Assembly: GCA_024364735.1 (NCBI GenBank)
Contig: JAGFNQ010000728.1
Coordinates: 260,086 to 324,085, forward strand
Source of the DNA: Boesenbergia rotunda
Taxonomy: Eukaryota > Streptophyta > Magnoliopsida > Zingiberales > Zingiberaceae
Direction: 5' to 3'
Length of the DNA: 64,000 bases
Of this stretch, positions 33,775 to 46,225 are shown one piece after another. The notes under the pieces are model-generated. The model was given only the letters and a program-made list of their open reading frames with translations, searched no databases and was not told the DNA's origin. Positions within the stretch are counted from its first letter, which is position 1. Every line of letters starts with the position of its first letter. The position numbers and the translations under genes were made by a program.

Positions 33775-36700
33775 ATGCCGACCGTCGTGCCAGAAACACG
33801 GTCTTTGGCATTGACGCCCACATGGTCGGTGGCTGCTGTCTTGACAATCTTCGTGGCTGTTTCTTTGTTGGTGGAGCGATCCATTCACCGCCTCAGTAAG
33901 GTGAGTGTTTCCGGATTCGCAGCTTCTGCATCCTTATGTGATTCTGTTGTGCTTCTTTTTATCATAAGCTTCTTATTTGTTTCCTTCTTTGATTAGTCGC
34001 TTCTTGTGAATGGGAATGTAATTACACGTTATTTTCAGAGTTAAAGCACCCTTTTCCTTGACCAGAATGTTTACAGATGTATCTATCCTTTCTGAAGTAA
34101 TGCTTGTGTATTCTACTTGGTTTAGTTTCATGATTTCGGGATACTTAATATTGAGCTCCTACATTTGTAATTTTCTTAATTGAATATACTGTCACACTAA
34201 AATTTAGAAATTCAATCTGTCAATGCATGTTGTAATCAAGTCCGTTTCTTTGTCCTTGTGTATCAAACAATATTTTAGTTGGTAGAGCTCCTGTTCATAT
34301 TCATTAGTCTTTTACTTGATATTTAACTGATAAAGTTATCAGTTTGTTCACTAGTACAAGAACCGCCAATTGTCTTGACTCTTGACTTTGGTTAAGTTCC
34401 TTGGCTAGAAGTCGTGCACGTTGAAGCTTCAATTTCAGAGTGATGATTCTCTCATGAATTGAGACGGCTCCGGTTTGTTATATTAAAGCACAATAGTATA
34501 AAAGTGGTAACTGCTGTTGCTAATGTTATCATTTGTTTTTAATTTTTCTCCACTTTACCTAGTCCTCTAGCTGGCTCACCCATATTATTCATGCAACTTG
34601 AGTTTGCTTTAGTGGTGCACCGGTAAAGCCTTTCACCGTTTTGTAATGTTGTCGTACTAAATGATCAAATATTGACCTAGGCACATATCATTCTTTGGCT
34701 AAATCTTATAATTTTGTTTTACCTCATATATGATCCAGTGGTTGAAGAAAACACGTCGGAACCCACTTTTTGAAGCACTAGAAAAAATGAAGGAAGGTAA
34801 TTCACTTACGCATTAAGAGCAGTTTCTTTAAGACAAACATTTTAAAGTGAATAAGCAGCAAGAAAATTTTGACATAATCTTGTCCTTGAGCAAGGCCTTC
34901 ACATATTAGTGTTGATTGTTCATCTCACATATTGATGTTCTAATTGCAGAATTAATGTTGCTTGGGTTTATATCACTGCTCCTGGCAGCCACCTCAAGGA
35001 GTATCTCAAAAATTTGTATTAATTCAAAGTTTTATAGTGGGAAATTCTCACCATGTACTAGAGCTGAAGTTGATGATACAGTAAAAACTGAAAACGGTCC
35101 AGCTAAGGACCACAAACTTTTGGGTATTTTTCATCATCTCTCCATTAAAAGTACCTTGTCTGAGCACAACCCAAAGACCTGTTCAGAGGCATGTCTTCTA
35201 ATCCAACTGGTTCATTCTATCTTATATTCTGCTTGCTTGGTCCTCATCCTTAGGCATTTTCCATATTGTTTTCCTTTTCTCATACTTCTGTGAATTTTTA
35301 TTGCCTAAAGGTGAGCTTTGCATGTCTGACAGGGTCATGAGCCTTTTGTTTCTTATGAAGGCTTGGAACAACTACACAGATTTATATTTGTCATGGCAAT
35401 AACTCATGTATCGTACAGCTGCTTAACAATGTTGCTTGCCATTGTAAAGGTTAGTTGATGAGTTCAATCATCCAACATGATGACAAACAGGACTTATACA
35501 TGTTTGGATTTAGTCAGTGTACTTGGGTTCTAGGCTGAATTATATATGTTTATCATGTTCATTTCGGTCCAGTTGACCATAGTCTCAGGTCAATGTCACC
35601 AGAGACATGTCAACTAAGAGGTAGTGCCAGCAATATTCGGAAAGCATGTACCTTGACATCGCTAAATCAGGAACTCTTTGATGTTGATCTGACTTTGTGC
35701 TTCTATGCAGTTATGTCATCATGTTCAAATTCGAAAGCAAGGGTAGTGCTAAGTTATACATGAGCATAGAAGACAATATACCACACATCCACTGATCTTT
35801 TGTTGAAATTGGTCAAACATGTTATAATGCGACATTGGCAATTGACATGATAGTGCAATTTTTTAGCCATCTCTTTCTTTATTTGAGGCCACTTTGTATG
35901 CCATCATCTTTGTTATAGATCCAAGATTATTAAGGGTTCTACATATTTCTGCATTCACCTCAAAGATTGCCATGCACTATATAGTAGGCTTTCTGCGGAT
36001 CTCATTATTTTTGGTTAATTGTGACCACATTTTGTATTTTGATGTAGTTACAGGTGAATATAAATAACCTTATGGTTATACCATTTATAGATGACTAAAA
36101 TAACCTGTTTTTTTCCTATTTCTCAAAATGGTCTTATTGAAATTTGGGTAATTAGTGAGTATTAGTAAAGTGTAACCTTGTTAAAACACGAATTTGCATT
36201 CTGTTCTTGCTTTCAGTATTGTGGGTGGAGAGAAATTCTTCTGACTGCTGCTTCTGAGGAACGCTGGTACATTATTAAAAATTAGTATACAAAGTAGAAC
36301 AATGAATATGGAAACTCCCAAACGAAGGACCAAAGAGTAATGTGTTTGTGCAGACTCTCACCTACACTACTATCTAGCACCATCTTACAATCTGCACAAA
36401 CTTGTATTTTAACATTGTTTTGGATTTTGAAATGTTTATGTTCATAACATTATGTTTCGGGTGTGATAATAGTATAATACACGGGGTAGCAGCAAGAGTA
36501 CTTGCTTGATGTATTATCTATCGATAACTTTCACATTCCTATTGTTGTCCACATTAATGATGCATATCAATTTTTTTTTTCTCTTGCTTAATATTTCCTA
36601 TTTCTTATTTCTGATATAATAAAAATGGCCTTAGATAAATTGTAGAAAAAAAACATCCTCAAATTTTACGTAATTCAATTAGTAGCATTAATGCCCCCAG

Positions 36701-39700
36701 ACACTAATGAAGTTATAATTCAATTTTCAGAAGGAACTATATCTTCATGTTGCTCATTGTTCATTCTTGTTTTTGCATAGTATTATTTGTGAAGCAGACT
36801 AAATTGCCATTCCTTTGTTATATGTAGATACATACATGGAGAAACTGGGAAGATGAAGCTCGTAGAGATCAGTATGATGCTTATGGTGGTAAGTTTCTGT
36901 GTACTTTGGTTTGTTGTACTAAAATGAAAATCTCCATCAGAGCTTCAGAAATATAAAAGCTTCCTCACTCATTTTCCGACTCGTGCAAGGTTTTAAGTCC
37001 ATATACTGTAATTCTCTGGGCTCTGTTTCTGAAGATATTCTTTGACACAAATTAGTTACTCGATAGCTGATTGGTTGCTCTAGTTAATATAAATTGTCAA
37101 ATTGATTCGTCTTAACAGAAATTTGATATATTTAAAGGTTTAGCAACATTTTTACCTTTCCATTTATCTATCTCGAATCATCAATAGTTTTTAATTTCAT
37201 CTTTCAGCGGAAATAACCAAAGCATTGACAATGAGAAGGCAGTCAAGCTTTATGAAGTTCCGCTCGTCAAATTCTTGGAGCAGAAATAGCTTTGTCATTT
37301 GGGTGGTAAGTTCCTTAAATCCAAAATTTTGTGTGAACTTTTAGTACACTAGGAAAAGCATACAAGGATCTCTAGCAACATAAGACTCCTTATCAAAGGT
37401 AACACCTAACTCCAGTTTATGGATGATAGGTGTAAATGCTCTTTGCCTAAATGATCTTATAGAGCCTATGAATGTATCTTACTTGCTTCTTTTATTAATA
37501 TCGTCCCTTTACATTATGCAGACTTGTTTCTTTCGTCAGTTCGGAAAGTCTGTCGTACGGGCTGACTACCTTACCCTTCGTCGGGGTTTTATCTTGGTAC
37601 GTTGGAAGTTTTGGAGACATTTTTATATTGATATATTGTTCATTAGTGATGTTAGCTTCTCGAGGATGAAATCGATAATTGCTTTTGCTTGAAGTGCTTT
37701 ATTATTTGTATCAAGATAGAAGATGGTTGGTTCTAGATTTAGGAGAAATGCTTTTATTTACTCGGTTAATCCAAAAAAAAAAAAAATCTCCTTTTCACTA
37801 GCATATGGCGGAAAACCTGCTTTTCAACTTGAATCTATTGATGCCCTTCTGCCCTTTGCTTTTCCTTCTTTTGAAGAGCAATAGTAGATGTACTATGTTC
37901 ATCAGCATAGCTAATTTCCTTCTACTGTATAATCTTCTAACGACTTTTGTTTTAACATATATGTAATTGTCCTTGTTACCATGGCTTACCTTATCTCTCA
38001 TGTATGTTTGGCAGAACCACAATCTGACACCAAGATATGATTTTCATAGTTACATGATACGCTCGATGGAAGAAGAGTTTAAAAGGATTGTCGGCGTAAG
38101 GTCAGATGAATGTTTGGACAGTTTTTTGTTTTCCTTGTAATTTCATTGAGCATTGTTAGACTATATAGGCCATGATGTTCCAACTAATACAAAACTCTAC
38201 TAAATTGCTGATGAAAAGTTATATTGCTAATGGTATTGTTGCCCTAAAGATCAATGTAGTTCCCCTAATTATCCTCACTAGCATTGCTCAAGATTATGAC
38301 AAGGAAGAGTGGAGTGGAGGAAGAGAGGGGAATGTATAGAGCGATAGAATTTGGAGTCTTGTTAGAATAGGCCATGCTTTGCTCCGACCACTGATCGTTC
38401 GACACAACCCAACTTCTTGTTGTGCTTGGCTTGCCGCAGCCTGTTTGACAACCCTACATTTGGGTAGGGATTTCAACTACATATAAGTCTATCATGATCT
38501 CCAACTCGACCATGCTGGAGCAGGATTGAAGAAGCTGTCCTTTTCTCATATCTAGCCTTGTACCTCCAACAATTGCAGGCAGGGACCTCAATTAATGCTT
38601 CTAGGTGCCTAGATTAGGGAGCGTGGCAAGCAAAATTCATGTCCCTCGCCGGGTGAATCTCATGGCAGCATGTAGATCAGCTGCATCATGCAGCTAGCTC
38701 TTTACCTCAAAGTGAGCTAAACTAAGAGCCCACTAAGGACTCGAACCTGCGAAACAAATGGTTGGTCTTATACCATAGGATATAGAGCAGAGCCTACTAC
38801 CCAAAATGGCTGGCATGACTATCACTAGTTAGCTCTTTACCTCAACGAATCTGAGGATTCATGCATCACTTGACACATCTCTTCATTGCCTAGACTAGTA
38901 CCCAGCACATCATACAATAATGATGGAGACCTGAATCAGGTCAGATCTGGATTGATGCTGATTGGTCTACCTGAATTAAGAACTGCAAAAACCATTTCAA
39001 ACTTCTTTCTACATTTCTCATGCATGAAGCATCACCAAATTAAAATTTCTTGTCAAATAACAACTGAATATCGCTAGGTTCTCTCATAGCAACTCACAGT
39101 CTCTAATTTTCAACTCTTGCAGCGCACAATTGTGGGGTTTTGTCATTGCCTTTATGCTGTTCAACATCAATGGTTGACTCTTGGACACCGATGATACTAC
39201 CTCACTATGATTTATGATGTTATTCTTCTCTTAAGCATTTGTGTCATCTTAAAATTTTTGGTCTTACAGGATCTAATCTTTATTTCTGGATAGCTATTAT
39301 TCCTGTTACGGTAGATACTCCACTTATCGTCTGTGTTATCAGTGCTCACAGAGTTAAAGAACAGATGGGATACTTACAGTTTCTTTGTCTGCTTATGAAG
39401 CTTGTCCTCTCAGTGGGTGCAAAGTTGCAGCATGTTATTGCAACTCTAGCACTGGAAAGTGCTGGCTTAAGTGGATTTGGCGCAAGATTAAATCCTCGAG
39501 ATGATCTATTTTGGTTCAAGAAACCGGAGCTTTTATTATCCTTGATCCATTTCATTCTTTTCCAGGTTCATCTCTATTCTTGATTTGCAAAGTGTTTTCT
39601 CATCCTCGGTGGTTTGCTTTCGTCGTAATAAGATGAGCATTTTGTCATCTGCAGAATGCCTTTGAGCTTGCTTCTTTCTTCTGGTTCTGGGTAAGAAAAA

Positions 39701-40525
39701 AAAACTGACTATTTTTTTGAGTTTCAAGTCGATGAAGTAGGAAATGCAACTCATACCTTTTGACTGTGACTTCCAGTGGCAGTTTGGATACGACTCGTGC
39801 TTCATCAAGAACCACTTTCTGGTGTATTGCCGCCTTATCTTGGGGTAACTAACTATCCGACAATGGACTGAATCAGTTGGTAATAAGGTCTTCGATGTTC
39901 TGATTCAGTATTTTCTATTATCATTCTCAGATTTGCCGGTCAGTTCCTCTGCAGTTACAGCACATTGCCCTTGTATGCACTCGTTACACAGGTATCAGAG
40001 AATACCATGACTAGAATTTTATTATTCCAATATGTCAAGAAGAACACTTTGAGGGTAGTTCATAAAGATAAGAACTCCAATGATTTGAAACATTCCATTT
40101 GCTTGACTAACGTCTAGATGGGATCAAACTACAAAGCTGCGCTTCTTCCGCAACGAATCAGGGACACGATCCACGGGTGGGGGAAAGCAGCAAGGAAGAG
40201 GAGAAAGCATCGGCGCGGAATCGATGAGTCGACAATCCATACGGAGACGAGCACCGTTTGCTCCATTGAAGAAGACGAAGAGTTTCTTGAGGACCCAAAT
40301 TCATACATGCAACTAGAGTTGCAGCCGCCATCAATTCCTCTGACCGCCACTGCAACTGTGGAACACCCCAATGCAGCTGGCTATGGGGATGCCAGCTACA
40401 GCAATGCCCATCTACCTCTCCTCCATTCCATATCTGTCCCTTCGTCCCCAGCTCTCTCAGGGAGACGAAATGGGATATCGAGATGTGCTTCGATGCCGAT
40501 TTGGAGAGCACCGAGAGATGCTTAA
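33775..40525 (+). CDS. MLO: MLO-family seven-transmembrane protein (15 exons)
   Basis: Exons by splice-site reading: 33775-33900, 34739-34796, 34950-35188, 35333-35449, 36828-36888, 37208-37305, 37522-37596, 38015-38100, 39123-39172, 39270-39310, 39401-39565, 39655-39690, 39777-39844, 39931-39991 and 40118-40525. They sum to 1689 nt, 562 residues plus stop, in one frame. Family hallmarks: TPTWSVA start, LERSIH-type first TM end, KMKEELMLLGFISLLL (TM2), an extracellular Cys-rich loop, EPFVSYEGLEQLHRF, SMEEEFKRIVG, AKLQHVIATLALE, FWFKKPELLL, NAFELASFFWFW and CSYSTLPLYALVTQMGS. A calmodulin-binding helix follows (HGWGKAARKRRK, Trp about residue 448). Wording matches the Arabidopsis MLO4/11/14 clade more than the mildew-susceptibility clades. 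MLOs are plasma-membrane, calmodulin-regulated proteins acting as Ca2+ channels. Intron 3 uses a GC donor. Confidence 0.93.
35189..35332 (+). other. GC-AG intron of the MLO gene
   Basis: Exon 3 ends TGTTCAGAG and is followed by gcatgt; exon 4 starts after tctgacag with GGTCATGAGCC. Joining GAG to GGT keeps frame and restores the expected Cys-x-x-Gly loop. No GT donor in the vicinity gives a conserved product. Confidence 0.75.
38711..38829 (-). mobile_element. Small tRNA-like (SINE-type) insertion in MLO intron 8
   Basis: A 119-bp body flanked by tagctctttacctcaa at 38695-38710 and 38830-38845. On the minus strand it has an A-box-like TGGGTAGTAGG (38793-38803) and a B box GGTTCGAGTCC (38737-38747). 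The long direct repeats and polymerase III boxes suggest a short SINE or retroposed tRNA-related RNA. No poly(A/T) tail is seen, so this is less sure than the SINE at 30950. Confidence 0.5.
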
Positions 40526-40745
40526 AGGTAAGGAGTCTCAGTAAATAAGAGATAGAAGGAGAAGAGTGAATGTATATGCTGTTAACTTAGGTGGTGATTC
40601 TAAGAATTTCAAACTGTTGTCTTTCAGTGATGTTTAAGCACTAGATATACAATTGACCAAACTTGCGAAAAATGATCAGATGTTTAATTGCAGTGCTTGA
40701 GATCATCCTCTTCTATTGTCCAGTAGAAACTATAAAATGTGTAGG
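40526..40745 (+). other. 3' UTR/flank of the MLO gene
   Basis: Short non-coding sequence between the MLO stop and the hAT element. The eight bases before the element are tgtgtagg (40738-40745), its presumed target duplication; the other copy is not visible. Confidence 0.55.
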
Positions 40746-41969
40746 TAGGGCTGAGTATTCGGTTAAAATCGAACCGAACTGAATCGAATAGATCGAAACC
40801 GAATAAACCGATTTCTTCCCGAACAAACCGAACCGAACCGAAATAACCGAACCGATAAAATATCGGTTAATTCGGTTAAAAACCGAATTAACCGATTTTA
40901 TTTAATTTTTTTTTAAAAATTTATAAATAAAATTATTTTTCCATTAACACTGCTATGATTGTATTGAAAATTTGTAGAATTGCTTTCAAATTCTTTTTAA
41001 ATTTTCATGAAGCTCAACATGAATTACACATTTTAAAATAAAATAAGATGATAATTAATCCATTTGTATTAATAATTTATTAGCTAGTGATCGATATGCT
41101 AATACATATTGAGATCATCTATCTACAATACATTTAGATCATATTCTTTGAAGTTAAATTATATTAGAGATAATCAGATGAATGCAATAAGGCTATATCT
41201 TGACTTTAAAAATGATTGAAAATATACTTTTCAAAAAGCATATATAATTTTCCCCCAACCAATCAAATATAAAAATTTATAATCAAGCAAAAACAAAATA
41301 TGATTATTTTGGATTCCATAATAAACTAAGAATCAATAACAGATTTGAACCAAATTCGCTAGATAATATAGAGTCATAATAAGAAAAAAAAAGATAATAC
41401 AAGCTATGACATAGAATCCAAAAACTAAAGTCTCCACAACTTGTTCATGTTTCCAAAAGCTAAGTCTTTATCTAGTCTCAAGAAGAAGAGTTGTTCTTTC
41501 TAAAGAATATATGGATTACACTTTTCATATCAAAAGCAAGACTCTAAAATCTGATCCAACTTCAATTGAGGAGCATTGCCATTGAGGGTCGCCATTCACT
41601 CCATCATCAGTCATCACACAATCGGCAATCCTCCAAAATGATGCATACATTTCTCTACAGACATGAAAGGGAAAAAGAAAGCAGTTAGAAGTTAGAACCA
41701 TAACACAACATCCTAAATTTGTCAATGACATAAAAAGTATAATTAAGAAATAGATATGATCTAGATAAAAGAAAACTTTTTTTTAAAGAAAAGAATCTTA
41801 TTCCAAGAAGTAGGAAAACCATATTAGAAGGGGACCAAACATAACCTTCTAATATAGAATACAGATAAAGACCAAACTGAATTAACAATTATGAAAAATC
41901 ACCAGCCAGCACTTCAAAATATTCATCTATCTCCTTTTGATAAGAAGTCCAACCAACTCTGAACAATAG

Positions 41970-42548
41970 CAGAAAAAGGAACCTTTAGACTCCATAACGA
42001 TTTTTCCAATGTCGCACTTTTTGCCAATCAGCTGGCCAAATCATATATCGCTAAGCCGGGGCAATTTCAAGTAGCCTTTTTTAAGTATAATACCACTCAA
42101 ATATCAAAAAGAGCATCCATTATAGCAGCAATTACAACAAAGGCCATCTACAGTCGGCTAAATCTATCAACAAATTTTCAGAGCAAGTACACTAAACAAG
42201 ATCAATAAATTTCGAAGACTGCATCAAAATCATATCAATAGATCCAATGGTAGCCGAATTAAGGAATCAAACAGAAATTATGGCTAACCATCATAAGAGT
42301 CCACCTTTAAAGCATTAGACTTATAAGCATACAGACGAAAAGGGAACTTCCAGATTCCATATCGATTTTTCCAAATTGGCCAAACCATATATCTCTATCA
42401 AAGCAAGTACACTGAACAAGAACAATTTCGAAGACGGCATCAAAATCATATCAATAGAACCAATGATAGCCGATCTAAGGAATCAAAAGAAATTATGGCT
42501 AGCCATCATAAGAGTCCACCTAAGCATTAGGCTTATAAGCATATAGAT
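41970..42548. repeat. Two diverged tandem copies inside the hAT element
   Basis: Copy 1 (about 41970-42333) and copy 2 (about 42334-42548) share gatttttccaa, ggccaaa(t/c)catatat, gcaagtacact(a/g)aacaaga, gcatcaaaatcatatcaatag and cataagagtccacct in the same order. Copy 2 is shorter by an internal deletion. Confidence 0.8.
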
Positions 42549-43076
42549 CACCTATTCAGCGTTTCATACAGATAAAAGAAAACTTTCTCCTACTTATAAA
42601 TTTGATTAACTAAATATTTTTTAGTTATCACAAACACCAACGTGAACAAAAATGAGAACTTTGGAGAGCAATATCAAAGACAGGGCTAGGAGCCTGAGAC
42701 ATGATTTTAAATTTCAAATTCAATTATATATAATTCCTTCGGCATAGAAATTATAGTTCTTCCAGAATTGGTGAATGGGAATTGCCTCTTGAGATAAATG
42801 AGCATACTATCACACTACCATTAACACATGAATAGATATGCTAATTGTAAATCATGAAATAAAATGAACTACTATCAGATTATTACTACTAGTAGGCATA
42901 ACATACCATTGATTATTATGTCATTCATCCATGTGTCGGTATTGTCGAAGAAGATGAGTCCAATATAATTTTTGAAAATTCTGACAAAAAAACAAGTTAA
43001 ATAAATAAATACTTTATAAGATTATAATTATGAATAATAATCTAATTATATTTTTCTTAAAAAGGAAAAACTTACC

Positions 43077-43242
43077 ACTTTCAATTATTTCCACATCCCC
43101 TAAAATTTCTTCAATGTTGAGTGGTTTCAAATTTAACGAAGCCAATCTTGAGTGCAAATAAGACTTTCTACCACCTTAGGAGTCAATGAACTCCTAAAAC
43201 AATCAAGTACCCGACCACCAGTACTGAAAGCAGATTCTGAAG
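43077..43242 (-). pseudogene. hAT transposase C-terminal dimerisation region, truncated by gap
   Basis: Minus-strand reading from the gap edge gives SESAFSTGGRVLDCFRSSL and then TPKVVESLICTQDWLR. This is the highly conserved C-terminal dimerisation block of plant Ac/RICESLEEPER-like hAT transposases. It ends in TAA at about 43133; one frame over, the sequence continues LKPLNIEEILGDVEIIES to a GTAAG donor. That is the normal continuation, so a frameshift has broken it. The transposase cuts and pastes hAT elements through an RNase H-like core, which is not visible here because of the gap. Confidence 0.85.
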
Positions 43243-44018
43243 NNNNNNNNNNNNNNNNNNNNNNNNNNNNNNNNNNNNNNNNNNNNNNNNNNNNNNNNNN
43301 NNNNNNNNNNNNNNNNNNNNNNNNNNNNNNNNNNNNNNNNNNNNNNNNNNNNNNNNNNNNNNNNNNNNNNNNNNNNNNNNNNNNNNNNNNNNNNNNNNNN
43401 NNNNNNNNNNNNNNNNNNNNNNNNNNNNNNNNNNNNNNNNNNNNNNNNNNNNNNNNNNNNNNNNNNNNNNNNNNNNNNNNNNNNNNNNNNNNNNNNNNNN
43501 NNNNNNNNNNNNNNNNNNNNNNNNNNNNNNNNNNNNNNNNNNNNNNNNNNNNNNNNNNNNNNNNNNNNNNNNNNNNNNNNNNNNNNNNNNNNNNNNNNNN
43601 NNNNNNNNNNNNNNNNNNNNNNNNNNNNNNNNNNNNNNNNNNNNNNNNNNNNNNNNNNNNNNNNNNNNNNNNNNNNNNNNNNNNNNNNNNNNNNNNNNNN
43701 NNNNNNNNNNNNNNNNNNNNNNNNNNNNNNNNNNNNNNNNNNNNNNNNNNNNNNNNNNNNNNNNNNNNNNNNNNNNNNNNNNNNNNNNNNNNNNNNNNNN
43801 NNNNNNNNNNNNNNNNNNNNNNNNNNNNNNNNNNNNNNNNNNNNNNNNNNNNNNNNNNNNNNNNNNNNNNNNNNNNNNNNNNNNNNNNNNNNNNNNNNNN
43901 NNNNNNNNNNNNNNNNNNNNNNNNNNNNNNNNNNNNNNNNNNNNNNNNNNNNNNNNNNNNNNNNNNNNNNNNNNNNNNNNNNNNNNNNNNNNNNNNNNNN
44001 NNNNNNNNNNNNNNNNNN
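43243..44018. other. Assembly gap (776 Ns)
   Basis: Unresolved bases. ORFs drawn across this interval are artefacts. The transposase N-terminus enters from one side and the TOM1 3' half is expected from the other, so the true gap is probably larger than 776 bp. Confidence 0.99.
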
Positions 44019-45263
44019 TAAGAACCAAACTGCAAATAACATTTGGGAGACAATAATCATGGCTTGGATTGGCTTCCACCACAGGACCAACCAAAGTGAG
44101 ATCTGCAAACAATTGAAAAATAAAATGCCACTCTCTAAAATAGTCGAGACAAATGTAAAAAAGATTCTCTACTAGACCACAACATACATTAGAGGAATAG
44201 TAATTTACCATTTATTCAGAGCCAAAATAGTTAGCACAAATGAGGAATGTTGTTTGCACCAACAGAGTAACATATATGAAGTAGAGTGTATCTTTTTTCC
44301 CCCATTCCCTTGCCTAAACTTTCATCACAAAAAACAAAATCTTACTAGAGCCATCTGATCTAGTATTTAAATTTTCAAGTAAACAAAAACTGTCAAGGAA
44401 GACGCAGGTCTATTGACCATCTCAAATGCATAAATGAGTTCAAGGATAGATACCAGAGAAAGGCAATAGTGAAAACTACAAGTGTCATAAGCATACATAC
44501 TTGAAGACGCCACGCAAGGTAGTACAATGCCAGTTTTCATAACAATGCTAAGGATAGTATAGAAAGGAGTTTTGAGGTGCCTTTCTTTTGGTTCCTCATT
44601 CGTCTAGTTTTGAGAGTCCAGGTTCATAATTGACCAAACCATCCAATAAGGTCCAGAAGATAATTACTTCAGATATAATTCACAGCAAATGCATGAAATA
44701 TTAATCTAGTTCCCTCTCTTTTTTCTTCCAAAAGATGGCACTCTTCTACCTCTTCATCACCCATTTATAGTCCAAACGTTACGCTCACTATACCAAATCA
44801 AACCTAAATTTCATTTGAGTGACAAATTAGATGTAATAGCTAAGATGAAATACAATAGTCATTATGCTTATTAGTTCACTTTAACTAGTACTCTGATATA
44901 TCTAAGCAACAAAAGAAGAGGATTGAACCAGAAGGGATAACTGAAGTCATCAATGAACATGAATCGAAAACCATAATCCATTTGGAACTTGTAGCAAACT
45001 TTTCCATGGAAATCACATACTAATAGTATGATTATCTGTGACCCCATACAACCATGGAGAAATAACAAAATCCAATGGATAGAGCCTAGATCACTCATTT
45101 TGCAAGGATTCAAACTATGAGCGAGATAAAATACTTTAAAAGGCATATGAACCATGTATATACAAAGATATAAATTATTAACCAATCAAACTGCAAAAAC
45201 ACTAGAAGTTTTTTACAACCATAGAAATAAGCATCATGTTAATGTTACAAAGAAAAAAAATAC
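44019..45263 (-). other. Probable TOM1 intron 5, no further exon found
   Basis: Minus-strand reading gives no WIYxWI or GGRLF-type TOM1 exon. The ORF at 44871-45185 has no recognised motif. The stretch is most simply a long intron, or foreign DNA if the gene is truncated. Confidence 0.45.
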
Positions 45264-45582
45264 CTGTGTAACATACACAACTGCGTTAATTGCACAGAAC
45301 GTAGGCCTTAGCACATCAGTAGACACTGAACGTGCCTGAAATGACACCAAAAAAAGAAATAAGCACGCAGCTCAATTTGCATTCCTTAAACACTCACGGA
45401 TCATATTGTGAATACCAACCTGATAGTAGATTTCTGCCCAAAATAATACCAGCAATGCATAGGTAGTAAAGAATGCAAGACCAGGAAAGTTCAGAAGAAT
45501 ATGCTGAATTATCTGAAACTCCAACAAGTATATACATGCACTCAATAACCATGAAGCATATATCACAGAAGAAGAAGAAGAA

Positions 45583-45615
<33 letters not shown>

Positions 45616-46225
45616 GAAGAAGAAGAAGAAGAAGAAGAAGGTACCTCAGGGCCTATTTTCTCAATACCCCGACGAAATACAAAGACCAGTGACCGAACTG
45701 CAAATAGCAAGTAGAATATAATGCTAAACATGAACATGCAATGAGCATATTACTAGAAAAGCCATCTTATTTACCGCCGTCAACAAGGAAATTCAAAAAG
45801 TAGAAGACCTTCTGCGTCGTCCAACCAAACTCCGGCACTCTACATTCAATCCTAATCAATTGAATCTGCAATCACGGAACATGGCGAATGAACACAACGA
45901 TATGCAACAATAATTCCACGCAACTGTAAATTAGTCAAATTTCCCATTCCAGCAAACACCAGAATTCAAAATCAGAACGAAATAGCATCCACTTGACAGA
46001 GAAGCCGAAACGAAACCCTAGAGCGCACGATCGAGAAAAGCAGTTGAAGCAAAAGGGGGGAGGGAGGGTGATTACGAGCGCGACAGCGGACAAGAGGCCG
46101 TAGAGGAGGGCGAGAGTGTGGAAAATCCGATCTTGCCACAAGGCAGAGCCGTTCACCTCGTCCCACCACCCGGTGCCGCTCCAGAGCGCGAGAAAGGCCG
46201 GCGAAGACACCATAAAACGGCGCAT
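45264..46225 (-). CDS. TOM1: TOM1-like (tobamovirus multiplication protein 1) membrane protein, 5' half
   Basis: Five minus-strand exons join in frame: 46225-46076, 45865-45775, 45697-45645, 45512-45420 and 45335-45264, giving 153 residues. Conserved blocks: WWDEVNGSALWQDRIF, LLYGLLSAVAL, IQLIRIECRVPEFGWTTQK, LNFPGLAFFTTYALLVLF, WAEIYYQARSVSTD and INAVVYVTQ. TOM1 proteins are multi-pass tonoplast membrane proteins; Arabidopsis TOM1/TOM3 are host factors that tobamovirus replication proteins bind. The start MRRFMVSS (46225) was chosen because it gives a family-like short N-terminus; an upstream in-frame ATG at 46336 exists. Family members are near 290 residues, so about half is missing at the N gap. 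The gene may be intact in reality or truncated by the hAT element. Confidence 0.88.
45568..45640. repeat. GAA/ATA compound microsatellite in TOM1 intron 3
   Basis: (GAA)n(TAA)n(GAA)n. On the gene strand it begins just after the GTACC donor of exon 3, so length changes could affect splicing. ORFs across it (45473-45721) are repeat artefacts. Confidence 0.95.

Larger units (their letters stand above)
40746..43242 (-). mobile_element. hAT transposon remnant, transposase end and 3' part
   Basis: The left end TAGGGCTGAGTATTCGGTTAAAA (40746) matches the terminal repeat of the MITE at 11507, with the same ttcggttaa-type subterminal repeats to about 40890. The minus strand carries the transposase C-terminus at 43133-43242. 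Further possible minus-strand exons with GT-AG borders lie at about 42907-42980 and, after an acceptor, at about 41528-41656 (MYASFWRIADC). The right terminal repeat and most of the transposase would lie in or beyond the N gap. Confidence 0.7.

Noticed and set aside
43133..44211. Long ORFs across the gap
   Set aside because: Most of their length is Ns; only the flanking bases are interpretable.
45473..45721. ORF with poly-Asn/poly-Lys
   Set aside because: It is translation of a GAA/TAA microsatellite in a TOM1 intron on the opposite strand.
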